NCBI GenBank assembly: GCA_963783355.1
Contig: CAWANF010000001.1
Coordinates: 248,001-312,000, forward strand
DNA from: CAWANF01 sp963783355
GTDB taxonomy: Bacteria > Bacteroidota > Rhodothermia > Balneolales > DATFMH01
Direction: 5' to 3'
Length of the DNA stretch: 64,000 nt
The notes below the pieces were generated by a model. It worked only from the letters and a program-made list of their open reading frames with translations. It made no database searches and was not told the DNA's origin. This document shows positions 16,298 to 25,898 of the stretch, one piece after another. The first letter of the stretch is position 1, and every line of letters starts with the position of its first letter. The position numbers and the translations under genes were made by a program.

Positions 16298-18838
16298 ATG
16301 AAACATTTATCGTTATCCTTGTTTCCAATAATAATCCTGTTAATAACGGTTCATTCTGGTTTTGCTCAGAATTTGAAATTGAACAAACACGGATATTTCG
16401 AAACACGAGGTTTTAATGTTTTCGTTTATAGTGAGAAGTTCAACGGACTTTTTTTTGATGAGAAACACTCTGGTATAGAATTGATTCAGAGTGGAGAGCG
16501 CACCGCTACCGACGGTGCAGTACGGTTAAGGGCCACTCCGGAACAATGGGATGTTGTTCCCGAGGTTGTGAGCAGAAGAGTTGACAATCAAGATAACAGG
16601 ATCGAAGTAACACTTCGTTACAAAAAATATAATTTCGATTCAAAGATCGTTGTTACCGCAAAAAATCAAGGTGTATGGATCGATGTTTATCTTGATAAGC
16701 CGCTGCCTAAAGAACTGGAAGGTCATGCCGGTTTCAATCTCGATTTTCTGCCAACGGCTTATTTCCACAAAACCTATTTGATGGATAACAATCCTCACAT
16801 CTTCCCGATATATCCGGAAGGACCTATGGTTACCAAACCGGATTCCCTAAAAATTCCGCAGTTTAACGGTTTTTCCACTTTTAACGGACATGGCAGACAC
16901 GTATTTGTTGATCCCTTGCCAATGGCTACCGGTTCAACCTTGATTTTAGCTCCAAGCGACCGAAAAAGAAGAGTTGAAATACAATCGACGGAAGGGAAGT
17001 TGTCTCTTTACGACGGGCGAAATGTTGCCCAGAACGGCTGGTTTGTAGTCAGGAGCATGATACCTGCCAATAAAACCGGCAAAGTAGTGGAGTGGCATTT
17101 GACAGCGAGTACAATTAAAAACTGGATAAGAAAACCGGTCATTGAATTTTCTCAGGCCGGATATCATCCAGAGCAGGAGAAAAGAGCGGTCATCGAACTG
17201 GATAAGAATGACACACCCCTTAAGACGGCTTCTCTTTATCGTATCGCACCGGATGGGATGTCAGAAAAAGTGTTAACGGCACCGGTAACGAGGTGGGGCC
17301 GGTATTACCGTTATAATTATGTTACTTTTAATTTCTCTTCCGTTAAAAAGCCGGGGACTTACTTTATCCGGTATGGCAATGAGAAGACGAATGTCTTCCC
17401 GATAGACAAGCATGTGTACGATAATGTCTGGCATCAAACTCTGGATGTGTGGTTCCCGGTTCAGATGGATCACATGTTTGTCAGAGATGCATATAGAGTA
17501 TGGCATGGTGTTCCGTTTCTTGATGATGCACGCCAGGCACCACTCAATAATAACCATTTCGACAACCACCGGCAGGGACCGGTTACCGATACAAAATATA
17601 AACCCGGTCAGCATATTCCAGGATTAAATGTAGGTGGTTGGTTCGACGCCGGTGATTACGACATTGAGGAACCCTCTCAATGTGTAGCTATCTCGGGTTT
17701 TTCGGCTGCCTGGGAAGCTTTTAAACCGAAACTGGACGAAACCTACATTAATGAAAAGCAACGCTATGTCGACATCCATGATCCTGATGGAAAACCGGAT
17801 ATTCTTCAGCAAATAGAGCATGGAGTCCTGCTACAGCTTGCTCAGCAAAAAGCATTTGGACGTGCTATCAGGGCCATTTCGGAAGCTCATCTTTATGAAT
17901 ATGATCAGCTTGGTGATGCTGCCCAGGTAACCGATAATAAAATTTACACTCCGAGGCTGAAACCGTACCAGGTTGAAGGGGATTCGAGCGGGACACCCGA
18001 TGATAGGTGGGCATTTACCAACGATGTGCCGAGTGTAAATTATATGTCTATAGCAGCTCTTGCATCGGCAAGCCGTGCTCTTAAGGGGTTCAATGACACT
18101 CTGTCAACAGAATGCCTGAATGTCGCGGAACAATCCTGGGCCAGGCAACAAAAAGATACCGTCGGTACAGGTAACAGCCGTTTCCGGTTCTTTCTGCAGT
18201 ATGCGGAAATGCCCGCAGATTTACAGTTGTTTATTGCAACAAGAAAGGCGCAATACGGTGATCGATTCAAAAAGCTTATTTGGAAATCGCTCGATCAGTT
18301 TGTTGATCGGAACATCAAGCTGGCTGTTATGGCCGCACCCTATTTCGGACAGGATTACAAAAAGAAGCTGGAACCGTATGTAATTCAATTCAAAAAACAT
18401 GATGAAGCATTACTAAAAGAAAACCCATATGGTGTGCCGATAGGTACAGGCGGATGGGGCGGTAACAGTGGTGTAGTCAATTGGGCTATAACAAATTACT
18501 ATGTGCATCAGGCATTCCCTCAAATAGTCGGTTCTAAATATACAATTAGAGGGATCGATTATCTGTTTGGTTGTCATCCGTATTCAAACACATCGTTTGT
18601 TTCCAGCGTTGGAGTACACTCGAAGGAGCGTTTTTACAGCAGTAACAGAGCGGATCTCTCTTTCATTGCGGGAGGAGTGGTGCCTGGAATTCTTATTCTG
18701 AAGCCGGATTTCCCCGAAAACATGGACGCCTGGCCGATGCTGTGGGGAGAAAACGAGAGTGTAATAAGTATTTGCGGAGACTATGTGTTTTTATCAAACG
18801 CGGTGGATCATCTGTTGAAAAACGATATACATAGTTAA
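16298..18838 (+). CDS. Glycoside hydrolase family 9 with N-terminal CelD-type Ig domain
   Basis: The start at 16298 is chosen because a signal peptide (MKHLSLSLFPIII..GFAQ) begins there; ATGs at 16232 and 16235 are in frame. A ~260-residue N-terminal region of unclear fold precedes a CelD_N immunoglobulin-like domain (VIEFSQAGYHPEQEKRAVIE) and an (alpha/alpha)6 GH9 domain. Catalytic residues are visible: Asp450 and Asp453 in GGWFDAGDYD and Glu820 in WGENES. GH9 enzymes cut beta-1,4-glucans or xyloglucan, or act as exo-glucosidases; the NRADLSFIAGG segment is family-typical. It closes the + strand cluster. Confidence 0.9.
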   Translation: MKHLSLSLFPIIILLITVHSGFAQNLKLNKHGYFETRGFNVFVYSEKFNGLFFDEKHSGIELIQSGERTATDGAVRLRATPEQWDVVPEVVSRRVDNQDNRIEVTLRYKKYNFDSKIVVTAKNQGVWIDVYLDKPLPKELEGHAGFNLDFLPTAYFHKTYLMDNNPHIFPIYPEGPMVTKPDSLKIPQFNGFSTFNGHGRHVFVDPLPMATGSTLILAPSDRKRRVEIQSTEGKLSLYDGRNVAQNGWFVVRSMIPANKTGKVVEWHLTASTIKNWIRKPVIEFSQAGYHPEQEKRAVIELDKNDTPLKTASLYRIAPDGMSEKVLTAPVTRWGRYYRYNYVTFNFSSVKKPGTYFIRYGNEKTNVFPIDKHVYDNVWHQTLDVWFPVQMDHMFVRDAYRVWHGVPFLDDARQAPLNNNHFDNHRQGPVTDTKYKPGQHIPGLNVGGWFDAGDYDIEEPSQCVAISGFSAAWEAFKPKLDETYINEKQRYVDIHDPDGKPDILQQIEHGVLLQLAQQKAFGRAIRAISEAHLYEYDQLGDAAQVTDNKIYTPRLKPYQVEGDSSGTPDDRWAFTNDVPSVNYMSIAALASASRALKGFNDTLSTECLNVAEQSWARQQKDTVGTGNSRFRFFLQYAEMPADLQLFIATRKAQYGDRFKKLIWKSLDQFVDRNIKLAVMAAPYFGQDYKKKLEPYVIQFKKHDEALLKENPYGVPIGTGGWGGNSGVVNWAITNYYVHQAFPQIVGSKYTIRGIDYLFGCHPYSNTSFVSSVGVHSKERFYSSNRADLSFIAGGVVPGILILKPDFPENMDAWPMLWGENESVISICGDYVFLSNAVDHLLKNDIHS

Positions 18839-18853
18839 ATGTCGAGCATTTCT

Positions 18854-18887
18854 TACACCTTGTTAGATATTTGATTGACAAGGTGTA
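18854..18887. other. 10-bp inverted repeat downstream of GH9
   Basis: TACACCTTGT and ACAAGGTGTA are perfectly complementary with a 14-base loop. No T-run follows on either strand, so this may be a transcript-stabilising hairpin or a factor-assisted terminator. Confidence 0.45.
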
Positions 18888-18954
18888 GGGCAATCAGCGA
18901 TTTCTTAAGATTAGGCTGATTTAAATACTTGCAAAATATGTGACTTAGATATGA

Positions 18955-18996
18955 AAAAGCTGACACTTTGTGAAGAGTGCCAGCTTTTCTTTTTAA
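18955..18996. terminator. Bidirectional terminator between GH9 and uxuB
   Basis: AAAAGCTG (18955-18962) pairs with CAGCTTTT (18981-18988), extended by CACT/AGTG, followed by CTTTTT. The A-rich left arm makes it usable for the convergent uxuBA transcript as well. Confidence 0.8.
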
Positions 18997-19019
18997 ACTT
19001 CTGAAGGTTATTTGGGATT

Positions 19020-20624
19020 TTAGTCGAGGTATTTTTCCAAAGTTTGACGAACGGCTCCTTTGCCTCTGAGCATTTCGTAAAACATCTGTTCAATTTTTTC
19101 TCCAAGTCCGGCTTCGTAAAGATTAATTCCGAAAATGGTTTCTTTGGATAATATAGATTGAACATCGGAAGCGGTATCACTTAATGTAATCCCATGTAAG
19201 ATAGAGCGCAGGAAGTCGAGCATCGGGTCCGGACTCAATTCAAACTCCTTACCATTATCATCGATTCCTATTAGATACCGGCACCAGGTGGCAATAGCGA
19301 GCGGAATAGCTACCAAGTCCGACGGATCCAAATCGTTTCTTTTGACATACGATTTAATGGTCTCTCCATATCGTATTCCAACTTTTTGAGAAGTATCCGT
19401 GGCTATACGCGCCGGTGTGTCAGGTATATATGGATTAGTAAATCGTTCGTTAACTACTTCATCCAGAAATACTTTAGGACTGATAATCTTAGGATCAACA
19501 ACAACCTTCAATCCCTCTTCATAACCGATCGTTTTAATAAATTTACTAAGTAACGGATCTTTCATTTCATCGGCTATTAATGTGTAACCGAGTAAACAGC
19601 CGGAGACCGCCAGTGCGGTGTGTAACGGATTCAGGCAGGTAGTGACTTTCATCGTTTCCACCTTGTTTACCGATTCCCGGTCGGTAAAAATGACCCCGGC
19701 TTCTTCCAGCGGCGGGCGGCCATTCGTAAATTTATCCTCGATGACGAGATATTCACAAATTTCAGCATTTACGAAGGGTGCCATATAGGAGCTTTTGGAA
19801 GTGACGATGATATTCATATTTTCCAAACCTAAATCTTCAAGCGTTTTTTTAACCGTTTCCGACGGCCTTGGAGTGATTTTATCAATCATCGTCAGGGGAA
19901 ACGTGACTTTGCTTTCATCTTCCAGGTAGTCGATGAATTCTTGCTCGACAAATCCTTTTTTGAGCCATTCCCGTGCAATAGTCAGTACACCATTTTTTAA
20001 TTTATCACCATTGTGAGAACAATTGTCCATACTGACGAAGGTTAGAGGATATCGGCCTTTAAGAAACCGACGATGCGCCAATGCCGTAATAATACTCATG
20101 GTGTGAAGGGGATGCTCCAGGCCATTTTCAATATCTTTCTCAACCACACCAAACCGGTTGCCGGATGCATCTGTCAGAGCATAGCCTTTTTCGGTAATTG
20201 TAAAACTAACCATTTGCAGGCTTGGATTTTCAAATATATCGATCAGACGCTGATACTCTTCTGGCCGTTCTGAGCGGGTTGTGATTGCCTCCGTGATACT
20301 GCTGATAACTTTTTTATCGAATTTTCCATCGGCATTCATGAGTACAAGCAAAGCCAGATTATCAAAAGGAGTATAAACTTTGTCAATGACTTCAAAGTCG
20401 AAGGATTCAACGGCGATGATACCGGTATCTGCTTTTTGGTTGTCCAGCAATTTTTGATGAGCGTTTGCAATGAATGCCCTGAATATATTGCCAACGCCAA
20501 AATGTACCCATTCTGGTTTGGTTACAGTATTTCGGGCTACTTGTTCAAAATCGAAATGAGGCAGTTCTATCCCGATTTTTTCCCAGTCAGATTGATTGGT
20601 TAAGCTATTTCTGTTTAATTGCAT
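19020..20624 (-). CDS. uxuB: D-fructuronate reductase (mannitol dehydrogenase family)
   Basis: The ATG at 20624 lies 3 bases after the uxuA stop and has AGAGGGA upstream; the TTG at 20627 is the other option. The protein has the N-terminal Rossmann domain of polyol dehydrogenases (WVHFGVGNIFRAF) and the C-terminal mannitol-dehydrogenase domain with the family-typical SSYMAPFVN and N-P-L-H-T segments. UxuB converts D-fructuronate to D-mannonate with NADH, in the cytoplasm. Pairing with uxuA separates it from true mannitol dehydrogenases. It would process glucuronate released from glucuronoxylan. Confidence 0.92.
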   Translation of the reverse strand: MQLNRNSLTNQSDWEKIGIELPHFDFEQVARNTVTKPEWVHFGVGNIFRAFIANAHQKLLDNQKADTGIIAVESFDFEVIDKVYTPFDNLALLVLMNADGKFDKKVISSITEAITTRSERPEEYQRLIDIFENPSLQMVSFTITEKGYALTDASGNRFGVVEKDIENGLEHPLHTMSIITALAHRRFLKGRYPLTFVSMDNCSHNGDKLKNGVLTIAREWLKKGFVEQEFIDYLEDESKVTFPLTMIDKITPRPSETVKKTLEDLGLENMNIIVTSKSSYMAPFVNAEICEYLVIEDKFTNGRPPLEEAGVIFTDRESVNKVETMKVTTCLNPLHTALAVSGCLLGYTLIADEMKDPLLSKFIKTIGYEEGLKVVVDPKIISPKVFLDEVVNERFTNPYIPDTPARIATDTSQKVGIRYGETIKSYVKRNDLDPSDLVAIPLAIATWCRYLIGIDDNGKEFELSPDPMLDFLRSILHGITLSDTASDVQSILSKETIFGINLYEAGLGEKIEQMFYEMLRGKGAVRQTLEKYLD

Positions 20625-20627
20625 CAA

Positions 20628-21704
20628 TTATTTTCCCTCTTTTCTTTTATCAAGACTATCCCATATTCCCAGCATATACATTACGCCTAAGGCCCTGTCA
20701 TATAAACCGTAACCTGGCCTGCAATTTTTCTCTTCACCCCAAAGATGACGCCCGTGATCAGGCCGGAAATATCCTTTAAAATGATTATCGTGGTAGGCCT
20801 TCAGAACTTCATATACATCAATATTCCCATCTTTACCACGGTGGGAGACTTCAATAAAGTCACCATTTTCAAATACTTTAACATTTCGGATATGGGCAAA
20901 ATGAATCCGATCATGAAATTCGCGCACCATTGCAGGTAAGTCATTATTTAAGTTCGGACCAAGAGACCCTGTGCATAAAGTTAATCCATTGTACGGACTA
21001 TCTACCATATCCAGGAATCTTCGTATATGATCGCGGCTGCGAATGATACGGGGCAATCCGAATATAGGCCATGGCGGATCATCGGGATGGATAGCCATTT
21101 TTACATCATATTCTTCACAAACGGGGATAATTCGTTCCAGGAAATATTTCAGATTTTCAAAGAGCTTCTCTTCGTCAACTCCTTCATAGGCTTCAAAAAG
21201 ATCATCCAGTTTAGCCATTCTTTCCGGTTCCCATCCCGGCATCGTAAAATCACCGGCGCCGCCCAGAATTTCACTTACCATCTTTTTGGGATCATCGATG
21301 ATGGCATCCTTTTCATAAAATAAGGCATTGGATCCATCCGGGTGTTCTTTGTATAAGTCAGTTCTGGTCCAGTCAAAAACAGGCATGAAATTATAGCAAA
21401 TGACCTTGACTCCGGCGCGGGAAAGCTTTTTTATAGTATCAATATAAATTTCGATATAATGATCGCGTGAGGGTAAACCAATTTTGATGTCGTCGTGGAC
21501 ATTCACACTCTCTACGACATCGGCATTAAAACCTTTAGCAGTGATTTGATTTACGACTTCATTAATTCTTTCCATTTCCCATTCTTCGCCGGCAGCTTTA
21601 TCGTGCAGCGACCAAACGATCCCGGTTACGCCTGGTATTTGGCGAATATGGTCCAAAGTGATTGAGTCATTTCCTTCCCCATACCACCTCCAAGTCATGT
21701 TCAT
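20628..21704 (-). CDS. uxuA: Mannonate dehydratase
   Basis: The start has AAGGAG upstream (CCAAGGAGAAGTAAAATG). The TIM-barrel sequence carries family marks: MTWRWYGEGND, VTGIVWSLHD, MAIHPDDPPWP, LCTGSLG and YFRPDHGRHLWGEE, which contain the metal-binding His and Asp residues. UxuA dehydrates D-mannonate to 2-keto-3-deoxygluconate. It is the first gene of a two-gene operon with uxuB. The KDG kinase and aldolase that would follow are not in this window. Confidence 0.96.
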   Translation of the reverse strand: MNMTWRWYGEGNDSITLDHIRQIPGVTGIVWSLHDKAAGEEWEMERINEVVNQITAKGFNADVVESVNVHDDIKIGLPSRDHYIEIYIDTIKKLSRAGVKVICYNFMPVFDWTRTDLYKEHPDGSNALFYEKDAIIDDPKKMVSEILGGAGDFTMPGWEPERMAKLDDLFEAYEGVDEEKLFENLKYFLERIIPVCEEYDVKMAIHPDDPPWPIFGLPRIIRSRDHIRRFLDMVDSPYNGLTLCTGSLGPNLNNDLPAMVREFHDRIHFAHIRNVKVFENGDFIEVSHRGKDGNIDVYEVLKAYHDNHFKGYFRPDHGRHLWGEEKNCRPGYGLYDRALGVMYMLGIWDSLDKRKEGK

Positions 21705-22369
21705 TTTACTTCTCCTTGGTTAATAATATTAAAAATTCACCTCACCATCATAGGTGCATTAATCCTAAAAAGCTAAAAAATTATAATCACAGGCAAATGC
21801 ATTATGCCTGTTAACTACACCTGTATTTTCAATGAAGGCCTATGTAAAAATGATGTAAATAATTTCCTTAGAATATCAACTGGTTATTCTCCAACAAATA
21901 TCATTAAGTCAATGGGTACACAATTGTAAATAATCCCAAAAACAGCCTTTTCGGGTAAAACGTTAATTAGGTAAATGCTGCCAATATCAAAAAAAGTGAT
22001 TTTGTACGGGAAAAATATAATGAATAGCTGATTCTTTTGCATTTTAAAGTATAACAACTTAAATAATGATAAATTTCGCTCTTAGAGTTATGCAAATTAG
22101 CAGAGTACTTTTTGAATTGGATGTTTTTACCGACGGTTTCTCTAAAATAAAACTGAATAGTTGTAATATTTAGGCAATTTCATAAATTGTTTAATTATGT
22201 AGGTTACTTTACTAGATTTAATCTATTGTGATACAATAAACAAACGACATCATTTGCGAGATCAAATCCGGACTGTGTTGTTTTAATCGTCGAATAAAGA
22301 ATTTTAATACGTTAATTATTACCGAAGTATGATAACGTTATCATACCAAAAAAATCAATAACATATATT
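21705..22369. other. Divergent intergenic region between uxuA and DUF2264
   Basis: This 665-base AT-rich stretch has no gene. It holds the uxuA ribosome binding site, an inverted repeat CAGGCA..TGCCTG (21790-21795 and 21805-21810) about 90 bases upstream of uxuA, and the 20-bp palindrome annotated separately at 22327-22346. It must contain promoters for both directions. Confidence 0.6.
22327..22346. promoter_or_regulatory. Perfect 20-bp palindrome, LacI-type operator before DUF2264
   Basis: GTATGATAACGTTATCATAC is a perfect palindrome with a central CG, the typical form of a LacI-family operator, and lies 23 bases before the DUF2264 start codon where binding would block transcription. The cognate regulator is not evident in the window. 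Confidence 0.7.
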
Positions 22370-23626
22370 ATGGACAGAAAAGAATTTATCAAAAGTGCCG
22401 GAATCCTGGGATCGGCAGGAATGATGGGAACTAAAGCAAATGCTATGGGAAGCATTTTATCTCAAAAAAAGAGTGGGGCAGGAGACAGAGAGGAATGGAT
22501 CCGTATTATGACGAAAATTTCTGATCCGGTTTTACAAGCGCTTTCAGAAAATAGATTGAAGAAAACGATGCCCGTTGAAACCCGTCCTGGTTCTAATAAC
22601 GACAGGCGACCATTCACACATCTTGAAGCTTTTGGCAGGTTGATGACAGGTATCGCACCCTGGCTTGAGCTTGGTCCGGATAGTACAAAAGAAGGAAAAA
22701 TTCGTGCAAAATATAATGATTTAGCACGTAAATCACTGGCTAATGCCGTAAATCCTTCCGCACCGGATTTCCTGAATTACGATAAACATGGCAGACAACC
22801 TTTAGTTGATACCGCATTTTTAGCACATGCTTTGATTAAGGCACCAAAAGAATTGTGGGATAAATCTTCAAATGAGGTTAAACAGAACATTATTAAGGCG
22901 TTTAAGTCGAGCAGGACAATTATTCCATATTACAGCAATTGGGTTTTATTCAGCGCTATGGTTGAAGCTGCCTTACTTAAATTTGGTGCAGAAGCCGATT
23001 TAGTAAGGATTGATCTGGCATTGCGTGCGGTGGATGACTGGTATTTAGGTGATGGTATTTATGGTGATGGCCCGGTATTCCATTGGGATTATTATAACAG
23101 TTATGTTATTCAACCCTTTTTATTGACTATTATCGAAGTGATGAAAGAACATAATCATCAGTATGAAAAATTATACGAAAAAACATTGCGAAGAAGCCAG
23201 CGATACGGAGAAATACTGGAACGATTAATCAGTCCGGATGGAACTTATCCTGCTATCGGTCGATCAATCACCTATCGCTTTGGAGCCTTTCAGCTCCTTT
23301 CTCAATTAGCCTGGATGCAAACACTGCCAGAATCATTGCCGGTCCAGCAAGTACGGACAAGCCTGACAAAAGTGATTAATAAGGTTTCCGGCGCCCCGGG
23401 TATGTTCGATAAAAATGGATGGTTAAACCTTGGACTGTATGGGCATCAACCGCATTTGGCTGAATATTATATCTCAACAGGAAGCTTATATTTATGCGCT
23501 GCCGTATTCTTGCCCCTGGGATTGTCTTCCGGTGATAATTTCTGGACTGCAGCCCCTGAAGCATCGGTCGAAGATAAAATATGGGCAGGACAGGATATGC
23601 AGGCAGATCACAGTGTAGATCATTGA
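22370..23626 (+). CDS. DUF2264 domain protein
   Basis: The 418-residue protein has a Tat-like or lipoprotein-free signal region (MDRKEFIKSAGILGSAGMM) reminiscent of Bacteroidota secreted enzymes. The body matches the DUF2264 family: LEAFGRLMTGIAPWL, YYSNWVLFSAMVEAALL, DDWYLGDGIYGDGP, HWDYYNSYVIQPF. DUF2264 proteins have an alpha/alpha toroid-like fold and occur beside uronyl hydrolases and polysaccharide lyases; the catalytic role is not established. Here GH88 follows 62 bases downstream, so both probably handle uronate-containing oligosaccharides. Confidence 0.88.
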   Translation: MDRKEFIKSAGILGSAGMMGTKANAMGSILSQKKSGAGDREEWIRIMTKISDPVLQALSENRLKKTMPVETRPGSNNDRRPFTHLEAFGRLMTGIAPWLELGPDSTKEGKIRAKYNDLARKSLANAVNPSAPDFLNYDKHGRQPLVDTAFLAHALIKAPKELWDKSSNEVKQNIIKAFKSSRTIIPYYSNWVLFSAMVEAALLKFGAEADLVRIDLALRAVDDWYLGDGIYGDGPVFHWDYYNSYVIQPFLLTIIEVMKEHNHQYEKLYEKTLRRSQRYGEILERLISPDGTYPAIGRSITYRFGAFQLLSQLAWMQTLPESLPVQQVRTSLTKVINKVSGAPGMFDKNGWLNLGLYGHQPHLAEYYISTGSLYLCAAVFLPLGLSSGDNFWTAAPEASVEDKIWAGQDMQADHSVDH

Positions 23627-23688
23627 TTTATATTGTCATAATTAACAAAACCTGTAATCAGGAATAGCAACATACTAGAAAGATAACT

Positions 23689-24906
23689 ATGAGAATAACC
23701 ATTGGATTACTGATTTTTGTAGCCAACATGTTTTTGGCTCAACCTGTAAAAGTGTCGAAACATCATACTGGAATGACCAGGCCGAAATACAAAATTAATG
23801 CTGTAAAAAATCTTGATTTTGCAACGAAGCAGTTGCGATATGCCATTAAAACTTATCCCGATACAACTATGTTTCCACGTTCTGTACACAAAAATGGAAC
23901 TATCGATTTGGTGCCCGCCAGCGATTGGACCAGCGGTTTCTTCCCCGGTGAATTGTGGTTGATATATAAATTTGATCATAATTTATTTTTTAAGAACAAA
24001 GCGGAAGCATGGACGTCTTCATTAAAAAGTCAGCAGTTTAATACTTCGACGCATGATGTCGGATTTATGATGAATTGCAGTTATGGAAATGGCCTCTTGC
24101 TTACTCAGAATAAAGAATACAAAGATATTCTCTTACAGTCGGCTCGTTCGTTAGCCTCGCGATTTAATCCGGTTGTAGGAGCTATCAAATCGTGGGATAA
24201 TCCAAAATGGAAATATCCCGTGATTATGGATAATATGATGAATCTTGAGCTATTATTTCGGGCTACTCAGTTAAGTGGTGACAGTACCTTTTATAAGATC
24301 GCTGTTACTCACGCCACAACGACTATGAGGACTCATGTACGTCCGAATGGCAGCACTTATCATCTTGTAAATTTTGATCCTAAAACCGGTAAAGTTATAT
24401 GGAAAGGAACGGTGCAGGGATATGCTAATAATTCTACCTGGGCCCGGGGAGAGGCATGGGCATTATACGGCTTTACGATGGTATACCGGTTTACCAAACA
24501 GGAAAAGTTTCTTAAAGAAGCAGAGAAGATTGCTCATTTCATACTGACGAATAAAAATCTACCGGCTGATTTTGTACCCTATTGGGATTACAATGCTCCC
24601 GACATTCCTAATGCCCCCCGTGATGCTTCGGCAGCGGCCATCATGAGTTCAGCATTTATAGAATTAAGCGGTTATGTACATGGAAATTTGCATAATGAAT
24701 ATCTGAGTGCTGCAAAACATATGATACATAGTCTGTCTTCATCAAAATATCGGGCTAAAAGTGTCGGTAGCAATCATGGATTCATCCTTAAAAGGGGAGT
24801 TGGTAATAAGCCCGCAAATTCAGAAGTAACGGTTCCCCTGGTCTATGCGGATTACTACTATATAGAAGCAAATCTGAGATACCTCAATATGATGAAACAT
24901 AAATAA
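23689..24906 (+). CDS. GH88 unsaturated glucuronyl hydrolase
   Basis: A short signal peptide (to FLAQ) is followed by an (alpha/alpha)6 barrel with GH88 marks: SDWTSGFFPGELW, Asp123 in THDVGFM and Asp181 in VIMDNMMN, the two catalytic aspartates, and WARGEAWALYGF. GH88 hydrates the 4,5-unsaturated uronic acid left by polysaccharide lyases. No lyase gene is present in the window, so the substrate must be produced elsewhere or the specificity has changed. It is likely co-transcribed with DUF2264. Confidence 0.93.
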   Translation: MRITIGLLIFVANMFLAQPVKVSKHHTGMTRPKYKINAVKNLDFATKQLRYAIKTYPDTTMFPRSVHKNGTIDLVPASDWTSGFFPGELWLIYKFDHNLFFKNKAEAWTSSLKSQQFNTSTHDVGFMMNCSYGNGLLLTQNKEYKDILLQSARSLASRFNPVVGAIKSWDNPKWKYPVIMDNMMNLELLFRATQLSGDSTFYKIAVTHATTTMRTHVRPNGSTYHLVNFDPKTGKVIWKGTVQGYANNSTWARGEAWALYGFTMVYRFTKQEKFLKEAEKIAHFILTNKNLPADFVPYWDYNAPDIPNAPRDASAAAIMSSAFIELSGYVHGNLHNEYLSAAKHMIHSLSSSKYRAKSVGSNHGFILKRGVGNKPANSEVTVPLVYADYYYIEANLRYLNMMKHK

Positions 24907-24932
24907 TTGAAAATCTTTTTAGAACACAGCTT

Positions 24933-24969
24933 AATGCCATATTTCATCAAAGAAGTATGGCATTTTTTA
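24933..24969 (+). terminator. Terminator after GH88
   Basis: AATGCCATA (24933-24941) pairs perfectly with TATGGCATT (24956-24964), followed by a run of T. Confidence 0.85.
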
Positions 24970-25233
24970 TTTATATGACTTTGTAATAATTGGCTATTCA
25001 CGGTATGAATCATTTCCATTTTGCCCAGCTTTAAAAGCAAAAATTATTTACCTGCCCATTTAAATAGGTTCAAACTATTCGAGCAAATGTAAAATCATAG
25101 AGGTGGTAATCTGTGTGTCTGATTAAAAAATAAACAGGATAATCAGATTTAACTATGTAAGTGGCCTCAATTGACAAATCGTTTTTGCACAACGGATTAA
25201 AGAAATATATATAAGAGCCTCATGTCTTTATAG

Positions 25234-25245
25234 TTAAGCGCTTAC
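25234..25245. promoter_or_regulatory. LacI-type operator, distal site
   Basis: TTAAGCGCTTAC contains the perfect palindrome TAAGCGCTTA centred on CG and shares its core with the site at 25496. Confidence 0.6.
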
Positions 25246-25495
25246 ATTGTATTGGTTTTCTGATTTGAAATGATATCAGTTGGTAAGCTGTAACCTATAG
25301 TAATTCTGTTTCTTAACACACCTGGGAGTGGCTTTTTCGAAATTTATCATTATTATATTAAGTTGTGTAATATCAATCATATAATATGATAATTTATAAG
25401 CCTTTTTAGGGTTGGTATTAGGACTGTTAATAAAAGAATCCAGGAGAGGGCCGAGGATGACTGAGAAAAGATTTTTCAAAAATTTACTTGCATAA

Positions 25496-25509
25496 TGTAA
25501 GCGCTTACA
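25496..25509. promoter_or_regulatory. LacI-type operator, perfect 14-bp palindrome
   Basis: TGTAAGCGCTTACA is a perfect palindrome of the LacI-family operator form. The regulator encoded at 31812, beside the sus genes, is the natural candidate to bind it; that link is inference. Confidence 0.7.
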
Positions 25510-25898
25510 CTATGTTTTGGGATAACATTTGAGATTAAGGGGCTTTGACGTTGTTAAGTGTAATATTTTGAATGAAATAAAATTATTGCCTTAGTAATTA
25601 GTCATATAAGCTCATATAGCTTGAATATGGTAATCGGAAGTACTGTTGTTTTTCCAGGCAGTATGTGAAAAGAGGTTCCGTAATTAATAGAACTTAACTG
25701 GAATGTAATCAGTTACATTGCTTTCAAGCGGTGTAATGAGTTGGTACAGGTAAAATATCTGAAAAACATCTTGAAAATTAACAAAGCGATTTCATAACGA
25801 TTACATCAATTACACGGATGAACTGGTAAGTAAAAGCGGTTTCAAACCCTGTAATTTTTTGATTCTTATGATTCTGGATTCACAAAACCACGTGAAAT

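Larger units (their letters stand above)
24970..25898 (+). promoter_or_regulatory. Long control region upstream of susC with several CG-centred sites
   Basis: About 930 bases without a credible gene precede SusC. Two strong LacI-type sites occur at 25234-25245 and 25496-25509. Three weaker sites with the same A-A-G-C-G core lie nearer the gene: TTCAAGCGGTGTAA (25723-25736), ACAAAGCGATTTCATA (25781-25796) and TAAAAGCGGTTTCA (25831-25844). A different palindrome, AATGTAA-TCAG-TTACATT, lies at 25702-25719. The length suggests a long leader or multi-factor control. Confidence 0.55.
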
